This document shows, one piece after another, positions 23,868-31,611 of a stretch of 64,000 nucleotides of DNA (position 1 is its first letter; each line of letters begins with the position of its first letter). Under the pieces are notes generated by a model, which saw nothing but the letters and a program-made list of their open reading frames with translations, ran no database searches and was not told the DNA's origin. Source of the stretch: Bacillota bacterium (GTDB taxonomy: Bacteria > Bacillota > Syntrophomonadia > Syntrophomonadales > DTU052); contig JAKOVY010000112.1 in assembly GCA_029781825.1 (NCBI GenBank), positions 1 through 64,000 of the forward strand, read 5' to 3'. The position numbers were made by a program, and so were the translations under genes.

Positions 23868-25337
23868 ATGGCATTAAAAACGCCTCAGCAATACCTGGAC
23901 GAGCTAAGGCAAATGAATATTGAACTGTATATGTTTGGGGAAAAGGTGGAGAACCGGGTTGATCATCCCATCATCAGACCGTCCATCAACTCTGTGGCCA
24001 TGACTTATAAGCTGGCCCTGGATCCCGAGTATGAGGATATTATGACGGCGACCTCAAACCTGACCGGGAAAAAGATTAACCGTTTTACCCACCTGCACCA
24101 GAGCACTGACGACCTGATCAAGAAAGTTAAAATGCAGCGTTTACTGGGTCAGAAGACCGGCAGCTGTTTTCAGCGCTGTGTGGGTTTGGATGCCTTCAAT
24201 GCTTTGTACAGTACGACATTTGAAATCGACCAGGCCCACGGCACCGAATATCACCAGCGTTTTAAGAAGTACATGGAATATGTACAGGAAAACGACCTGG
24301 TGGTCGACGGCTGCATGACCGACGCCCGCGGCGATCGTTCAAAATCGCCGGGTCAGCAGCCGGACCCCGACGCCTACCTGCATGTGGTGGAAAGGCGGGC
24401 GGACGGAATTGTGGTTCGCGGCTGTAAACTCCATCAAACCGGTATGGTGAATTCTCATGAGATCCTGGTCATGCCCAACAACAGCTTGCGGCCGGAGGAA
24501 AAAGACTGGGCAGTAAGTTTTGCCATCCCGCTGGATACACCGGGGATGATCTATGTCTACGGCCGCCAGTCCTGTGATACCCGCAGGCTCGAGGGTGGAA
24601 CCGTAGATATCGGGAATGTTCATTTTGGCGGCCAGGAAGTCATGACCATCTTCAATGATGTTTTTGTTCCCTGGGAGCGGGTCTTCATGGACGGAGAGAC
24701 CGATTTCACCACCATGCTGGTCGAGCGTTTTGCCGGCTATCACCGCCAGAGCTACGGCGGCTGTAAAGTGGGAGTGGGAGATGCCCTCATCGGTGCTGCC
24801 AAAGCAATTGCCGATTACCAGGGGACTTCCAACGCCTCACACATCAAGGACAAGCTGGTTGAGATGTGCCACCTCAATGAAACCCTCTACGGCTGCGGGA
24901 TTGCCTGTTCGGCGGAGGGCAGAAAGACGGCCGCCGGCAACTATTTGATCGATCTCTTGCTGGCCAACATCTGCAAGCAGAACGTCACCCGTTTCCCGTA
25001 TGAGATCGCCAGGCTGGCCCAGGACATTGCCGGCGGGTTCTTCGTGACCATGCCTTCGGAGAAGGATTTCGAAAACCCGGTTATCGGCCCGCTGGTTAAA
25101 AAGTATGCCGCCAGCAAAGCGGACGTACCGGTTGAGCACCGGCAGAGGATGCTGCGGCTTATTGAGAACCTTACCCTGGGAACAGCCGCGGTTGGATACC
25201 TTACCGAATCGATGCATGGTGCCGGGTCGCCCCAGGCTCAGCGGATTATGATCACCCGTCTGATTAACCTGGAGCATCGCAAACATCTGGCTGAAACCCT
25301 CTGCGGTATAAGAGAAAACCCGGATATTGATTGGTAA
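23868..25337 (+). CDS. 4-Hydroxybutyryl-CoA dehydratase/vinylacetyl-CoA isomerase homologue
   Basis: A 489-residue protein of the flavin- and [4Fe-4S]-dependent AbfD family. All four cluster ligands known from the Clostridium aminobutyricum enzyme can be placed: Cys100 and Cys104 (GSCFQRCVG), His292 and Cys299 (YHRQSYGGC). AbfD removes water from a 4-hydroxyacyl-CoA by a radical route and isomerises to crotonyl-CoA. With ligands intact, a true dehydratase is likelier than a 4-hydroxyphenylacetate hydroxylase-type flavoprotein. It is the last gene of the sigma-54 operon. A branched or longer 4-hydroxy acid is possible as substrate. Confidence 0.92.
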   Translation: MALKTPQQYLDELRQMNIELYMFGEKVENRVDHPIIRPSINSVAMTYKLALDPEYEDIMTATSNLTGKKINRFTHLHQSTDDLIKKVKMQRLLGQKTGSCFQRCVGLDAFNALYSTTFEIDQAHGTEYHQRFKKYMEYVQENDLVVDGCMTDARGDRSKSPGQQPDPDAYLHVVERRADGIVVRGCKLHQTGMVNSHEILVMPNNSLRPEEKDWAVSFAIPLDTPGMIYVYGRQSCDTRRLEGGTVDIGNVHFGGQEVMTIFNDVFVPWERVFMDGETDFTTMLVERFAGYHRQSYGGCKVGVGDALIGAAKAIADYQGTSNASHIKDKLVEMCHLNETLYGCGIACSAEGRKTAAGNYLIDLLLANICKQNVTRFPYEIARLAQDIAGGFFVTMPSEKDFENPVIGPLVKKYAASKADVPVEHRQRMLRLIENLTLGTAAVGYLTESMHGAGSPQAQRIMITRLINLEHRKHLAETLCGIRENPDIDW

Positions 25338-25481
25338 GGAACCGGGGAGCAGTAAGTATAGTTCCGCTTATGCAGCAGGTAGAAGAACCGTCAGGCCGCG
25401 TTAAAACCGAATATTAAACACTATTGCCTGTCCCAACGACAAACGCCCCATCGCGCGGCTTGCTCCTGTACCTGCTGACAA

Positions 25482-25515
25482 CAAAGCCCTCCTGGAATGT
25501 TCCAGGAGGGCTTTG
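25482..25515. terminator. Bidirectional terminator between converging operons
   Basis: CAAAGCCCTCCTGGAA and its exact complement TTCCAGGAGGGCTTTG are separated by TG, a 16-base perfect stem. It lies 145 bases after the dehydratase stop and 16 bases beyond the end of the minus-strand TIM-barrel gene. T-runs are short on both sides. The converging position supports termination in both directions. Confidence 0.8.
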
Positions 25516-25530
25516 CAACTGGGATACGTT

Positions 25531-26370
25531 CTAGCTCTCTTTCACCTTTATTGCCTTGTACTCTCTGGTGATCGCGATTACGGCATTTTCGGTCGGAGTC
25601 CGCTCACCGCTGGAGCCGGAGGCATAGCCGTCGGCATCCGAGTTGACGACGGAGTACTGCGCTGTTTCCACGTCCGCAAAGGGCCCGCCATGCGTCAACA
25701 CGAACACATCGGGGTTTACCGCCCGAGCCGCCAGGCACATTTTCTGCACCTCGGCGGTTGCTTTTTCCAGGGTCATGACCTCTTTGGCGCCGGTTAGACC
25801 GCCGCCGGTTACTCCAACAATGGCTCCGATAACGTCGGCTCCCGCCTCGGCCATTATCCGGGCCTCAGTTTCGTTAAAGGCCCAGGCTACGGTGAAGATA
25901 TCCTTTTTATGAGCGGTTTTTATCAGCTCGACCTCGCGGGAAAAGCCGATTCCCGCATTTTCCAGCTGCCGGGCAAAGTATTCCCCGTAGAGCCCGGCAA
26001 AGGGCTCGTTGGTGATGCCGGAAAAGCCCAGGTCCATCATTTCATCGATGATCCGCTCCAGGTTTATTGCCGGGTTATGAGCCCCGATACCGGCGATGCA
26101 GGGTGCGGTTTTGACAACCGGGAGTATTTCCCTGGCCATCTCTTTGACCCGGGCATTGCAGTCTTCATACGGCATCCAGGCCAGGAGGGTAGGAAGCCCC
26201 ATCATGCGCCATATAGCCGTAGAATAAACGGCCACCAGGTCGGCTCCGCCCAGGTCGGCGCACTTGGCCGTTAAACCGGTTCCGGCGCCGAACATCAAGA
26301 GGGCTCGGTTGTTGTTGACCTGCTCCCGCAGCCTGGCTATTATTTCACTCCGCTTATACTGTACTGCCAT
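25531..26370 (-). CDS. PEP-hydrolase-type TIM-barrel protein (copy B)
   Basis: A 279-residue protein of the phosphoenolpyruvate hydrolase/TIM-barrel signal transduction family (PF09370 type). It has an early glycine-rich LLMFGAGTGLTAKCAD, a central GIGFSREVELI and a late VLTHGGPF. It is clearly paralogous to copy A (28599-29447) along its whole length. It is encoded 15 bases after the Tm-1-like gene; in plant Tm-1 these two domains are fused in one chain, so the two bacterial products may form a complex. Reaction unknown. Confidence 0.8.
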   Translation of the reverse strand: MAVQYKRSEIIARLREQVNNNRALLMFGAGTGLTAKCADLGGADLVAVYSTAIWRMMGLPTLLAWMPYEDCNARVKEMAREILPVVKTAPCIAGIGAHNPAINLERIIDEMMDLGFSGITNEPFAGLYGEYFARQLENAGIGFSREVELIKTAHKKDIFTVAWAFNETEARIMAEAGADVIGAIVGVTGGGLTGAKEVMTLEKATAEVQKMCLAARAVNPDVFVLTHGGPFADVETAQYSVVNSDADGYASGSSGERTPTENAVIAITREYKAIKVKES

Positions 26371-26385
26371 AGATGAACCTCCGGG

Positions 26386-27735
26386 CTAAAAGTTCTCAAA
26401 AGGAATAACATCCGGGCGATCCTTTTTGTTCCCCTTGACCCAGGTCCCGTTGAGCATTTCCAGGAGCAGTTCAGCCAGCAGATCGGCAAATTCGGGTTCA
26501 TTCATGTGCCGATCCACCACAATAACCTCCAGATTGTCCTTGTTGGGGTCAATCTTGGCCCGGAGAGCTTTTACATAACGCACTGAACGCCGTGACCACT
26601 GGGGATTCTCTTCATCGGACGCCCACACCGGTCCGGGTCCGGGTCCCGACCAACCCAGTTTTATATCGGGGGTCGCGAGATCACAGGCGCCCCATCCCCG
26701 CATGGGCACGCACAGAACGCTGGGACCTTTGGCTCGATTGAGCTTTTCCGCCATGTGTTCGCCGATCCGGTAGGCCTCATCCATGGACACCCCGATACAG
26801 GTTACCGTGGGGTTATGCTCATACAGACCCCGTCCGGGCTGGTCGGTCTCCTTTAAGAGCCTTTCCGGCACGGTGTTCTTGGGGCCGAAGTTAATGAGGT
26901 CCAGTCCGCCCGGAGCCACTACCTGCGGAATGCCCATATCCCCGGCGGCGGTCAGGCGGTCGGGACCGGCACTCAGCACGCCGCCCAGCATTTCGTCGGC
27001 AATTTCATGGGTGGTTATATCCAGCATCCCGGCTATAAAACCGTTCCGGATCAGGTCCTCCATGGAACGGCCGCCGCTGCCCACAGCATGGTTGATCATA
27101 ACGTCGTAACCGGCCTTTTCCATAATGGAGGAGGCCCGCAGTACACAGGGGGTGGTAACGCCGAACATCATGCAGCCGATCAGCGGTTTTTCCTCGATTC
27201 CTTCCAAGGCGGGAGCGTTGGCCATTCCAACTACAGCCCCGGCGGCGTTGTTAAGTATCCCCCGGGTGACCTTATTAAGACCGGCTTCAGCAATGGGGTA
27301 TATCATGCAGATGTCCGAGGTGCCCACATAAGGAGCGACGTCTCCTGAAGCCATGGTGGTGAGCATGAACTTGGGAAATCCGATGGGAAGCGTCTGCATG
27401 ATCCTGGTTGCAATACTGGCTCCCATGGAACCGCCGTAAGCAATGATGCCGTGCACCTTGCCTGCGGCCACCATTTCATTTACCAGTTTGATGGCCCCTT
27501 CCGCCACCAGGTCGGATGCGGCTTTGCGGTCCAGGGCAAATATGTCTTCCGGTTTTTTTCCTACCCGGGCGATTACTTCGCTCAGGCTGATATCGGCCCA
27601 TCCAACTTCACGGCCGACGCTCAGTTCCAAAATGGTGGGGTTGCCGCCCGCTGCTTTGACCCGTTCGGCCAGGAACTTGATCTCTTCCCCTTTGGTATCG
27701 AGGATTCCGGTCACCAGTATCTCTTTAACCGTCAT
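26386..27735 (-). CDS. Tm-1-like ATP-binding (UPF0261) protein
   Basis: A 449-residue UPF0261 protein. The N-terminal segment ILVTGILDTKGEEI, the glycine-rich IIAYGGSMGASIATR, GTSDICMIYPIAEAGLN and INHAVGSGGRSMEDL (about 225-245) are family hallmarks. The fold binds ATP, and the plant relative Tm-1 blocks tobamovirus replication, but bacterial function is not established. It overlaps the ComB-like gene by 11 bases and precedes TIM-barrel copy B by 15, so these are tightly coupled. ATG 27735 follows GGAGGG by six bases. Confidence 0.88.
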   Translation of the reverse strand: MTVKEILVTGILDTKGEEIKFLAERVKAAGGNPTILELSVGREVGWADISLSEVIARVGKKPEDIFALDRKAASDLVAEGAIKLVNEMVAAGKVHGIIAYGGSMGASIATRIMQTLPIGFPKFMLTTMASGDVAPYVGTSDICMIYPIAEAGLNKVTRGILNNAAGAVVGMANAPALEGIEEKPLIGCMMFGVTTPCVLRASSIMEKAGYDVMINHAVGSGGRSMEDLIRNGFIAGMLDITTHEIADEMLGGVLSAGPDRLTAAGDMGIPQVVAPGGLDLINFGPKNTVPERLLKETDQPGRGLYEHNPTVTCIGVSMDEAYRIGEHMAEKLNRAKGPSVLCVPMRGWGACDLATPDIKLGWSGPGPGPVWASDEENPQWSRRSVRYVKALRAKIDPNKDNLEVIVVDRHMNEPEFADLLAELLLEMLNGTWVKGNKKDRPDVIPFENF

Positions 27736-28522
27736 GGGTTTCCCTCCTCAATTGGTTTATGTTTTTACCTTCCCAGTTGGAAAACCGGATCAGACCGTGA
27801 TCCAACTGCATATGAGGAACGACTTGCGAGGTGTTTATCTGCAGGCAGACCTCAAAATCATCTCTTCCGCCCACTTCCAGGAGTACCTGGCCGCTGGCGG
27901 ATTCGAGAAAAGCGGCCCGTGCATCGGGGTAGGCGGCCAGCAAGGCTTTGGCCGCTCGGCATGAATCCGAAATACGGAGCGTAATTCCCCGATCCCGGGC
28001 CAGGTCTTCCAGCTCCTGCAGGAGGTATCCGGCGCAGTATGCATCATCCAGCACAAATTTGCCGTACTGCCCTGCACATACTATCGTTATTCCGCAGGAT
28101 GCGGCCAGGGCGGCAGTCAAACCGGCCCGGGCGCAGGCTCTGGCGTTCAGGAGGCTGGCGATAAACAGGCTGACACACCCCCTGGCTTTGTCTATCGCCC
28201 GCGTACCGTTGCTGGTGCACAGGGCCACATCCCTGCCCTTAACCGGATACTTTTTGGCTTCCGCCGGTGAGTTGTCCATATCAAATCCAGGCAGTTTCCG
28301 TCCCTGCCATTCGCCGCTGGTAACCATCTGCCTCTGAGCTCCCAACCGCCGGGCTTGTTCTTCCTCGGCCACGGTATAAACCCATCGGCAGCCGTTGTCC
28401 AGGAGCGAAACAATGGTACTGCTGGCCCGGAGCACGTCTATCAGCAGACAGACGGTTTTATCCGCTTCAGGAGCATATTCTCTTAATGACAGAGCGGTAT
28501 CCACCTCAATAACCATGCTCAT
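27725..28522 (-). CDS. ComB-family 2-phosphosulfolactate phosphatase-like protein
   Basis: A 265-residue protein with the ComB signature: LLIDVLRASSTIVSLL (about 26-41), SGEWQGRKLPGFDMDNSPAE (about 69-88) and ALCTSNGTRAIDKA. ComB removes phosphate from 2-phosphosulfolactate in coenzyme M synthesis using Mg2+. No ComA or other CoM gene is near, and a bacterium of this kind would not obviously make CoM. It may therefore dephosphorylate another 2-phospho-3-substituted acid. It overlaps the Tm-1-like gene and shares the operon with the RuBisCO-like gene. Confidence 0.85.
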   Translation of the reverse strand: MSMVIEVDTALSLREYAPEADKTVCLLIDVLRASSTIVSLLDNGCRWVYTVAEEEQARRLGAQRQMVTSGEWQGRKLPGFDMDNSPAEAKKYPVKGRDVALCTSNGTRAIDKARGCVSLFIASLLNARACARAGLTAALAASCGITIVCAGQYGKFVLDDAYCAGYLLQELEDLARDRGITLRISDSCRAAKALLAAYPDARAAFLESASGQVLLEVGGRDDFEVCLQINTSQVVPHMQLDHGLIRFSNWEGKNINQLRRETHDG

Positions 28523-28559
28523 TTAACCGCATTCCCCGTTCTTGTTGCCTTTTGAAAAC

Positions 28560-28589
28560 CTCCCTGTTGCCCGGACGGGCAACAGGGAG
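28560..28589 (-). terminator. Stable hairpin within the RuBisCO-like operon
   Basis: CTCCCTGTTGCCC (28560-28572) and GGGCAACAGGGAG (28577-28589) form a perfect 13-base stem with a GGAC loop. Read on the minus strand it is followed by GTTTTC, a short T-run. It lies between TIM-barrel copy A and the ComB-like gene, so it could partially terminate and set unequal expression of the two halves. Confidence 0.6.
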
Positions 28590-28598
28590 CAACGGAGC

Positions 28599-29447
28599 TT
28601 ATGATTTTTTGAGTGGAATGTTCTTGAATTGCTGACAGGCTTCCTTGAGCGGTACTTCGATGGGAATACGTTCAATACTGGATGCACCCAAAAAGCCTAC
28701 TGCTTCAGTGTGTTCATAGATATAGCGGGTGTCCTCCGGATAGGCTATCGGTCCGCCATGGGCAAAGATCATGATATCCTTGTACCCGCTGCGAGCCGCC
28801 TGGGTCATTTCTCTAATCAGTTCCGCACATTTTTCGAGGGTGAGCTTGTCCTCCGCATATTTGGATCCGATGGAACCGCCGGCGGTCAGACCCATATGGC
28901 ATATCAGAACGTCAAGTTGGGCTTCGCCGACGAGCCGGGCTTCCTCCACGTTAAAGGCATAACCCAGGGTGAACAGACCCAGCTCCTTAGCAACTTTCAG
29001 GGCCTCGATTTCCACCGCATATCCCATACCGGTATCCTCCAGCTCCTGGCGGAAACGGCCGTCGATCAAACCGACAGTGGGGAAATTCATGACGGCCGAG
29101 AAACCTAGGTACTGCAGGTGCTGGAGGTAGGGACGCATTTCCCTGGTGGGGTCGGTTCCGCATATACCGGCAATCATGGGAGTTTCCTTAATTACCGGGA
29201 ATACGCGGTGTGCCAGATCGATGACTATCTGATTGGCATCACCATAGGGCATGAGCCCGGCCAGGGAACCTTTACCATCCATGCGGAACAGACCGGAATT
29301 GTAGACCCCGATAAGGTCAACTCCTCCCTGCTCCGCAAATTTGCCGGATATACCGGTTCCGGCACCGGCAATAATGATCGGTCTGCCCTTAGCAATTTCC
29401 GCTTGTAACCTGGCCTTGACTTCATCACGGGTGTACTGTTTCGCCAT
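28599..29447 (-). CDS. PEP-hydrolase-type TIM-barrel protein (copy A)
   Basis: A 282-residue paralogue of copy B. The shared landmarks are IIIAGAGTGISGKFAEQGG, MIAGICGTDPTREM, GMGYAVEIEALKVAKELG, the strand with HMGLTAGGSIG, and IFAHGGPIAYPEDTRYIY near the end. This family is annotated as PEP hydrolase or signal-transduction TIM barrel, with no firm reaction known to me. It is the gene immediately after the RuBisCO-like gene (14 bases). Two paralogues in one operon suggest a heteromer or two related reactions. Confidence 0.8.
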   Translation of the reverse strand: MAKQYTRDEVKARLQAEIAKGRPIIIAGAGTGISGKFAEQGGVDLIGVYNSGLFRMDGKGSLAGLMPYGDANQIVIDLAHRVFPVIKETPMIAGICGTDPTREMRPYLQHLQYLGFSAVMNFPTVGLIDGRFRQELEDTGMGYAVEIEALKVAKELGLFTLGYAFNVEEARLVGEAQLDVLICHMGLTAGGSIGSKYAEDKLTLEKCAELIREMTQAARSGYKDIMIFAHGGPIAYPEDTRYIYEHTEAVGFLGASSIERIPIEVPLKEACQQFKNIPLKKS

Positions 29448-29461
29448 AGCAATTCCTCCTT

Positions 29462-30778
29462 TTATCCTTTGATATCAAAGATGCCGGTTTCTTCATCTTC
29501 AAGAAGCCCCCAGGCGTCAATTGCCGCCTGCAACTCGGGGTGTTCTTTGGCTGCTTCCACAATGGGGATTCCGGCCACGGCTGCGTCTATCGCCTGGCGC
29601 ATGGCTCTGGCTCCTGCAACCGGTCCCATAGGATGGCCGTGAATTGCTCCTCCGGCCCCCATAATACAGTCAAGTCCGAGATCGCGATATATGGCCTCGA
29701 CGCAGTTCGGCATTACCCCTCCGCCGGGCATGGGGAACGCCCGGTTAATATGGCACCACGGGCTGTTCAGGTGATGTCCTATCTGCAGATAGCGTTCCCG
29801 CAGGAATGGGAACTTGCCGTAAGGACTGGGGTAGACTACCATATCGGCACCGGCCATGCGGGCGAGTTTCCCCAAAATCAGATGGGAGCTCATACCGGAT
29901 ACCGGTGACTCATACATGGTTCCGGCAAAGTCCAGGTGGGCCATTATGGGGACATTGATATCAGGATGCTCCGCCAAACCCTGCAAAGCGGAAATACCTA
30001 CGGTAAGGAAGTTGATCATCAGTGCGTTGGCTCCAGCATCAATAGCCCGCCGTGCATTATCCAGCACTTTAAACGCTGAATCGGTGATATTGGGAGTATA
30101 CAGCACCCGGTGCCCGGTTTCTTCGTAGTGCTTGCGAACAGCCTCCATATACAGCTTGATTCTCTGCTCAATGGGGTTAAACGGGGGGTCGGCGATCAAC
30201 TCATCGTCCTTGATAATGTCCACACCGCCTTCAACCGCCCGGGTAAACAGCTTGCAGCCGACTTCAGGAGTATACCCGGTACAGGGCTTAATCATGTTGT
30301 TCAGCAGCGGTCGGTCGTATACTCCTAAGAGCTGGCGCACCCCTTCAACCCCGAATTTGGGACCCTTAAACTGGGACAGAAAACCGGGGGGGAATTTAAT
30401 ATCCAGCAGTTTCAGGGGGCCTATCATCGAAATATTACCGATTATTGTAGACAGCATCATGGGGATTTGGGGTCCGAAGTTCACAGCCGGGTACGCCAAT
30501 TGAAATACCCATTGGCGTTTATCCAGGTTCTCCGGAACCTCGTATTCATGCCCCGGCACCTCATATATACTTACCACTTTGGCTACATGTTTTTCCCGAA
30601 CTTCCGGGGTTTCTTCGGGAACGGCTACCCAGGTACCAGTTGTCTGTTCAATGGCGATGGAACTGATCTTCTTTACGATATCCAGGTCGCGTCCGGTCTG
30701 CAGGTAATAGGTCGCGATTACATATTCGCCGGTTGCCTCAATATGTTCGGGGATGACCATCATATCCAGCTCAGACAA
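29462..30778 (-). CDS. RuBisCO-like protein (form IV type)
   Basis: A 438-residue RuBisCO-fold protein. TTG 30778 is chosen as start because GGAGG lies eight bases upstream; an in-frame codon at 30883 would add 35 unrelated residues. Numbered from the TTG, many active-site positions survive: TGTW, GN near 115, Lys164 (IKP), the metal-lysine motif KDDE at 190-193, Lys304 (LGK) and GHPMGPVAG. The second substrate lysine is replaced (IKPC where RuBisCO has IKPK), and the HRA motif reads HLDF. Carboxylation is therefore unlikely, and an enolisation, decarboxylation or isomerisation is more plausible. It leads the minus-strand operon. Confidence 0.9.
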   Translation of the reverse strand: MSELDMMVIPEHIEATGEYVIATYYLQTGRDLDIVKKISSIAIEQTTGTWVAVPEETPEVREKHVAKVVSIYEVPGHEYEVPENLDKRQWVFQLAYPAVNFGPQIPMMLSTIIGNISMIGPLKLLDIKFPPGFLSQFKGPKFGVEGVRQLLGVYDRPLLNNMIKPCTGYTPEVGCKLFTRAVEGGVDIIKDDELIADPPFNPIEQRIKLYMEAVRKHYEETGHRVLYTPNITDSAFKVLDNARRAIDAGANALMINFLTVGISALQGLAEHPDINVPIMAHLDFAGTMYESPVSGMSSHLILGKLARMAGADMVVYPSPYGKFPFLRERYLQIGHHLNSPWCHINRAFPMPGGGVMPNCVEAIYRDLGLDCIMGAGGAIHGHPMGPVAGARAMRQAIDAAVAGIPIVEAAKEHPELQAAIDAWGLLEDEETGIFDIKG

Positions 30779-31611
30779 ATCGGAATCCTCCTTACTTAAG
30801 AAGTGTTGGGGAACGCTTCCATTGATTCTCCCATTGAAAAAAGAAGCACCACCTCCTTGTTGGCATTGCTTAAAGTGCGTCAATTGATACCTGTAGAAGG
30901 TTGCGCATCTTGCTGATCCTTTATTCCAAATGGATTAGACAGTTGTGGCAGGTTCGTTTGTACTCTTAATTCTACCACAAATTTGCCGGCAATCATTACC
31001 GTAATAACCCAATTAATTCCATACTGTTAAAAATAGCGGCGAATAATCCAAGAAATATGGCACTTTAGTCGAGTAAACTCAATGAATGGTAATAAAACAC
31101 ACAAACCAGCCGAGGCGGAACCCACATCAAAGACCGGCCTGAATGGAAAAACGAGAAAAAATGACAAAAATAGACCAATTATTATAGAGGAATTCCAGGA
31201 CCGGCTACAGAAAACAGTTTATCAAGTACGAACTTATCGAATATAGTGATAATTTCGTTAAGTTTGTCAAAGGGCCGGATCGTCAGGGAGCGTTGGAGAG
31301 GTACCATCCCTGATTTGTGATGTATTGAGCAAAAAAGTGACCGGTTGAGCCCTGCAGCGGCTGCTCACTTCGTAGCAAACCCAGGGCTAAAAATATGTCA
31401 TTCAATCCCCGACCAGTCTCTACGCAAGTACAGTTCGAACCTAATCGGCACCTGTTGGGCGCAATTATCGCGGAAACAAAAGCGGATACACCCGGGGATG
31501 AACCCAGGAACGGCTGCGCCGGCGAAAGCCCAGTATAAATCAATAAGGAAAGGAGGGTAGTGTTAACGCAGCAGCTTTGATCTTTGCTTAAACAAAGTAG
31601 GGGGGATTGCA
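30779..31611. other. Long intergenic region between RuBisCO-like and acyl-CoA synthetase genes
   Basis: About 830 bases with no convincing gene. It holds a possible minus-strand promoter (31240-31270), a stem AGCCCTG (31347-31353) with CAGGGCT (31382-31388), a GGCGAAAGCC hairpin near 31520, and a weak GG-N10-GC element at 31446-31459 that could be a degenerate sigma-54 promoter for the synthetase gene. The right half (31270-31560) is more GC-rich and folded-looking than the AT-rich left half, so a leader RNA is possible. Confidence 0.4.
31240..31270 (-). promoter_or_regulatory. Possible sigma-A promoter for the RuBisCO-like operon
   Basis: On the minus strand a perfect TTGACA (31270-31265) is followed after 19 bases by TATATT (31245-31240), or after 17 by ACTATA. 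It would give a leader of about 450 bases. The -35 is good; the -10 or spacing is imperfect. Confidence 0.4.

Noticed and set aside
27725-28522. Coenzyme M biosynthesis locus
   Set aside because: Only a ComB-like gene is present; no ComA, ComC, ComDE or sulfolactate genes are nearby, so the ComB family member is not evidence of CoM synthesis.
29462-30778. True RuBisCO (Calvin cycle)
   Set aside because: The second substrate lysine and the HRA arginine are replaced and no phosphoribulokinase is present; it is a RuBisCO-like protein.
30946-30963. Sigma-54 promoter (TGGCAG..TTTGT)
   Set aside because: The -12 element is off by one base and lacks GC.
31058-31075. Second sigma-54 promoter (TGGCAC at 31058)
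   Set aside because: The -24 box is good but the -12 box reads TCGAG, without the required GC at the correct spacing.
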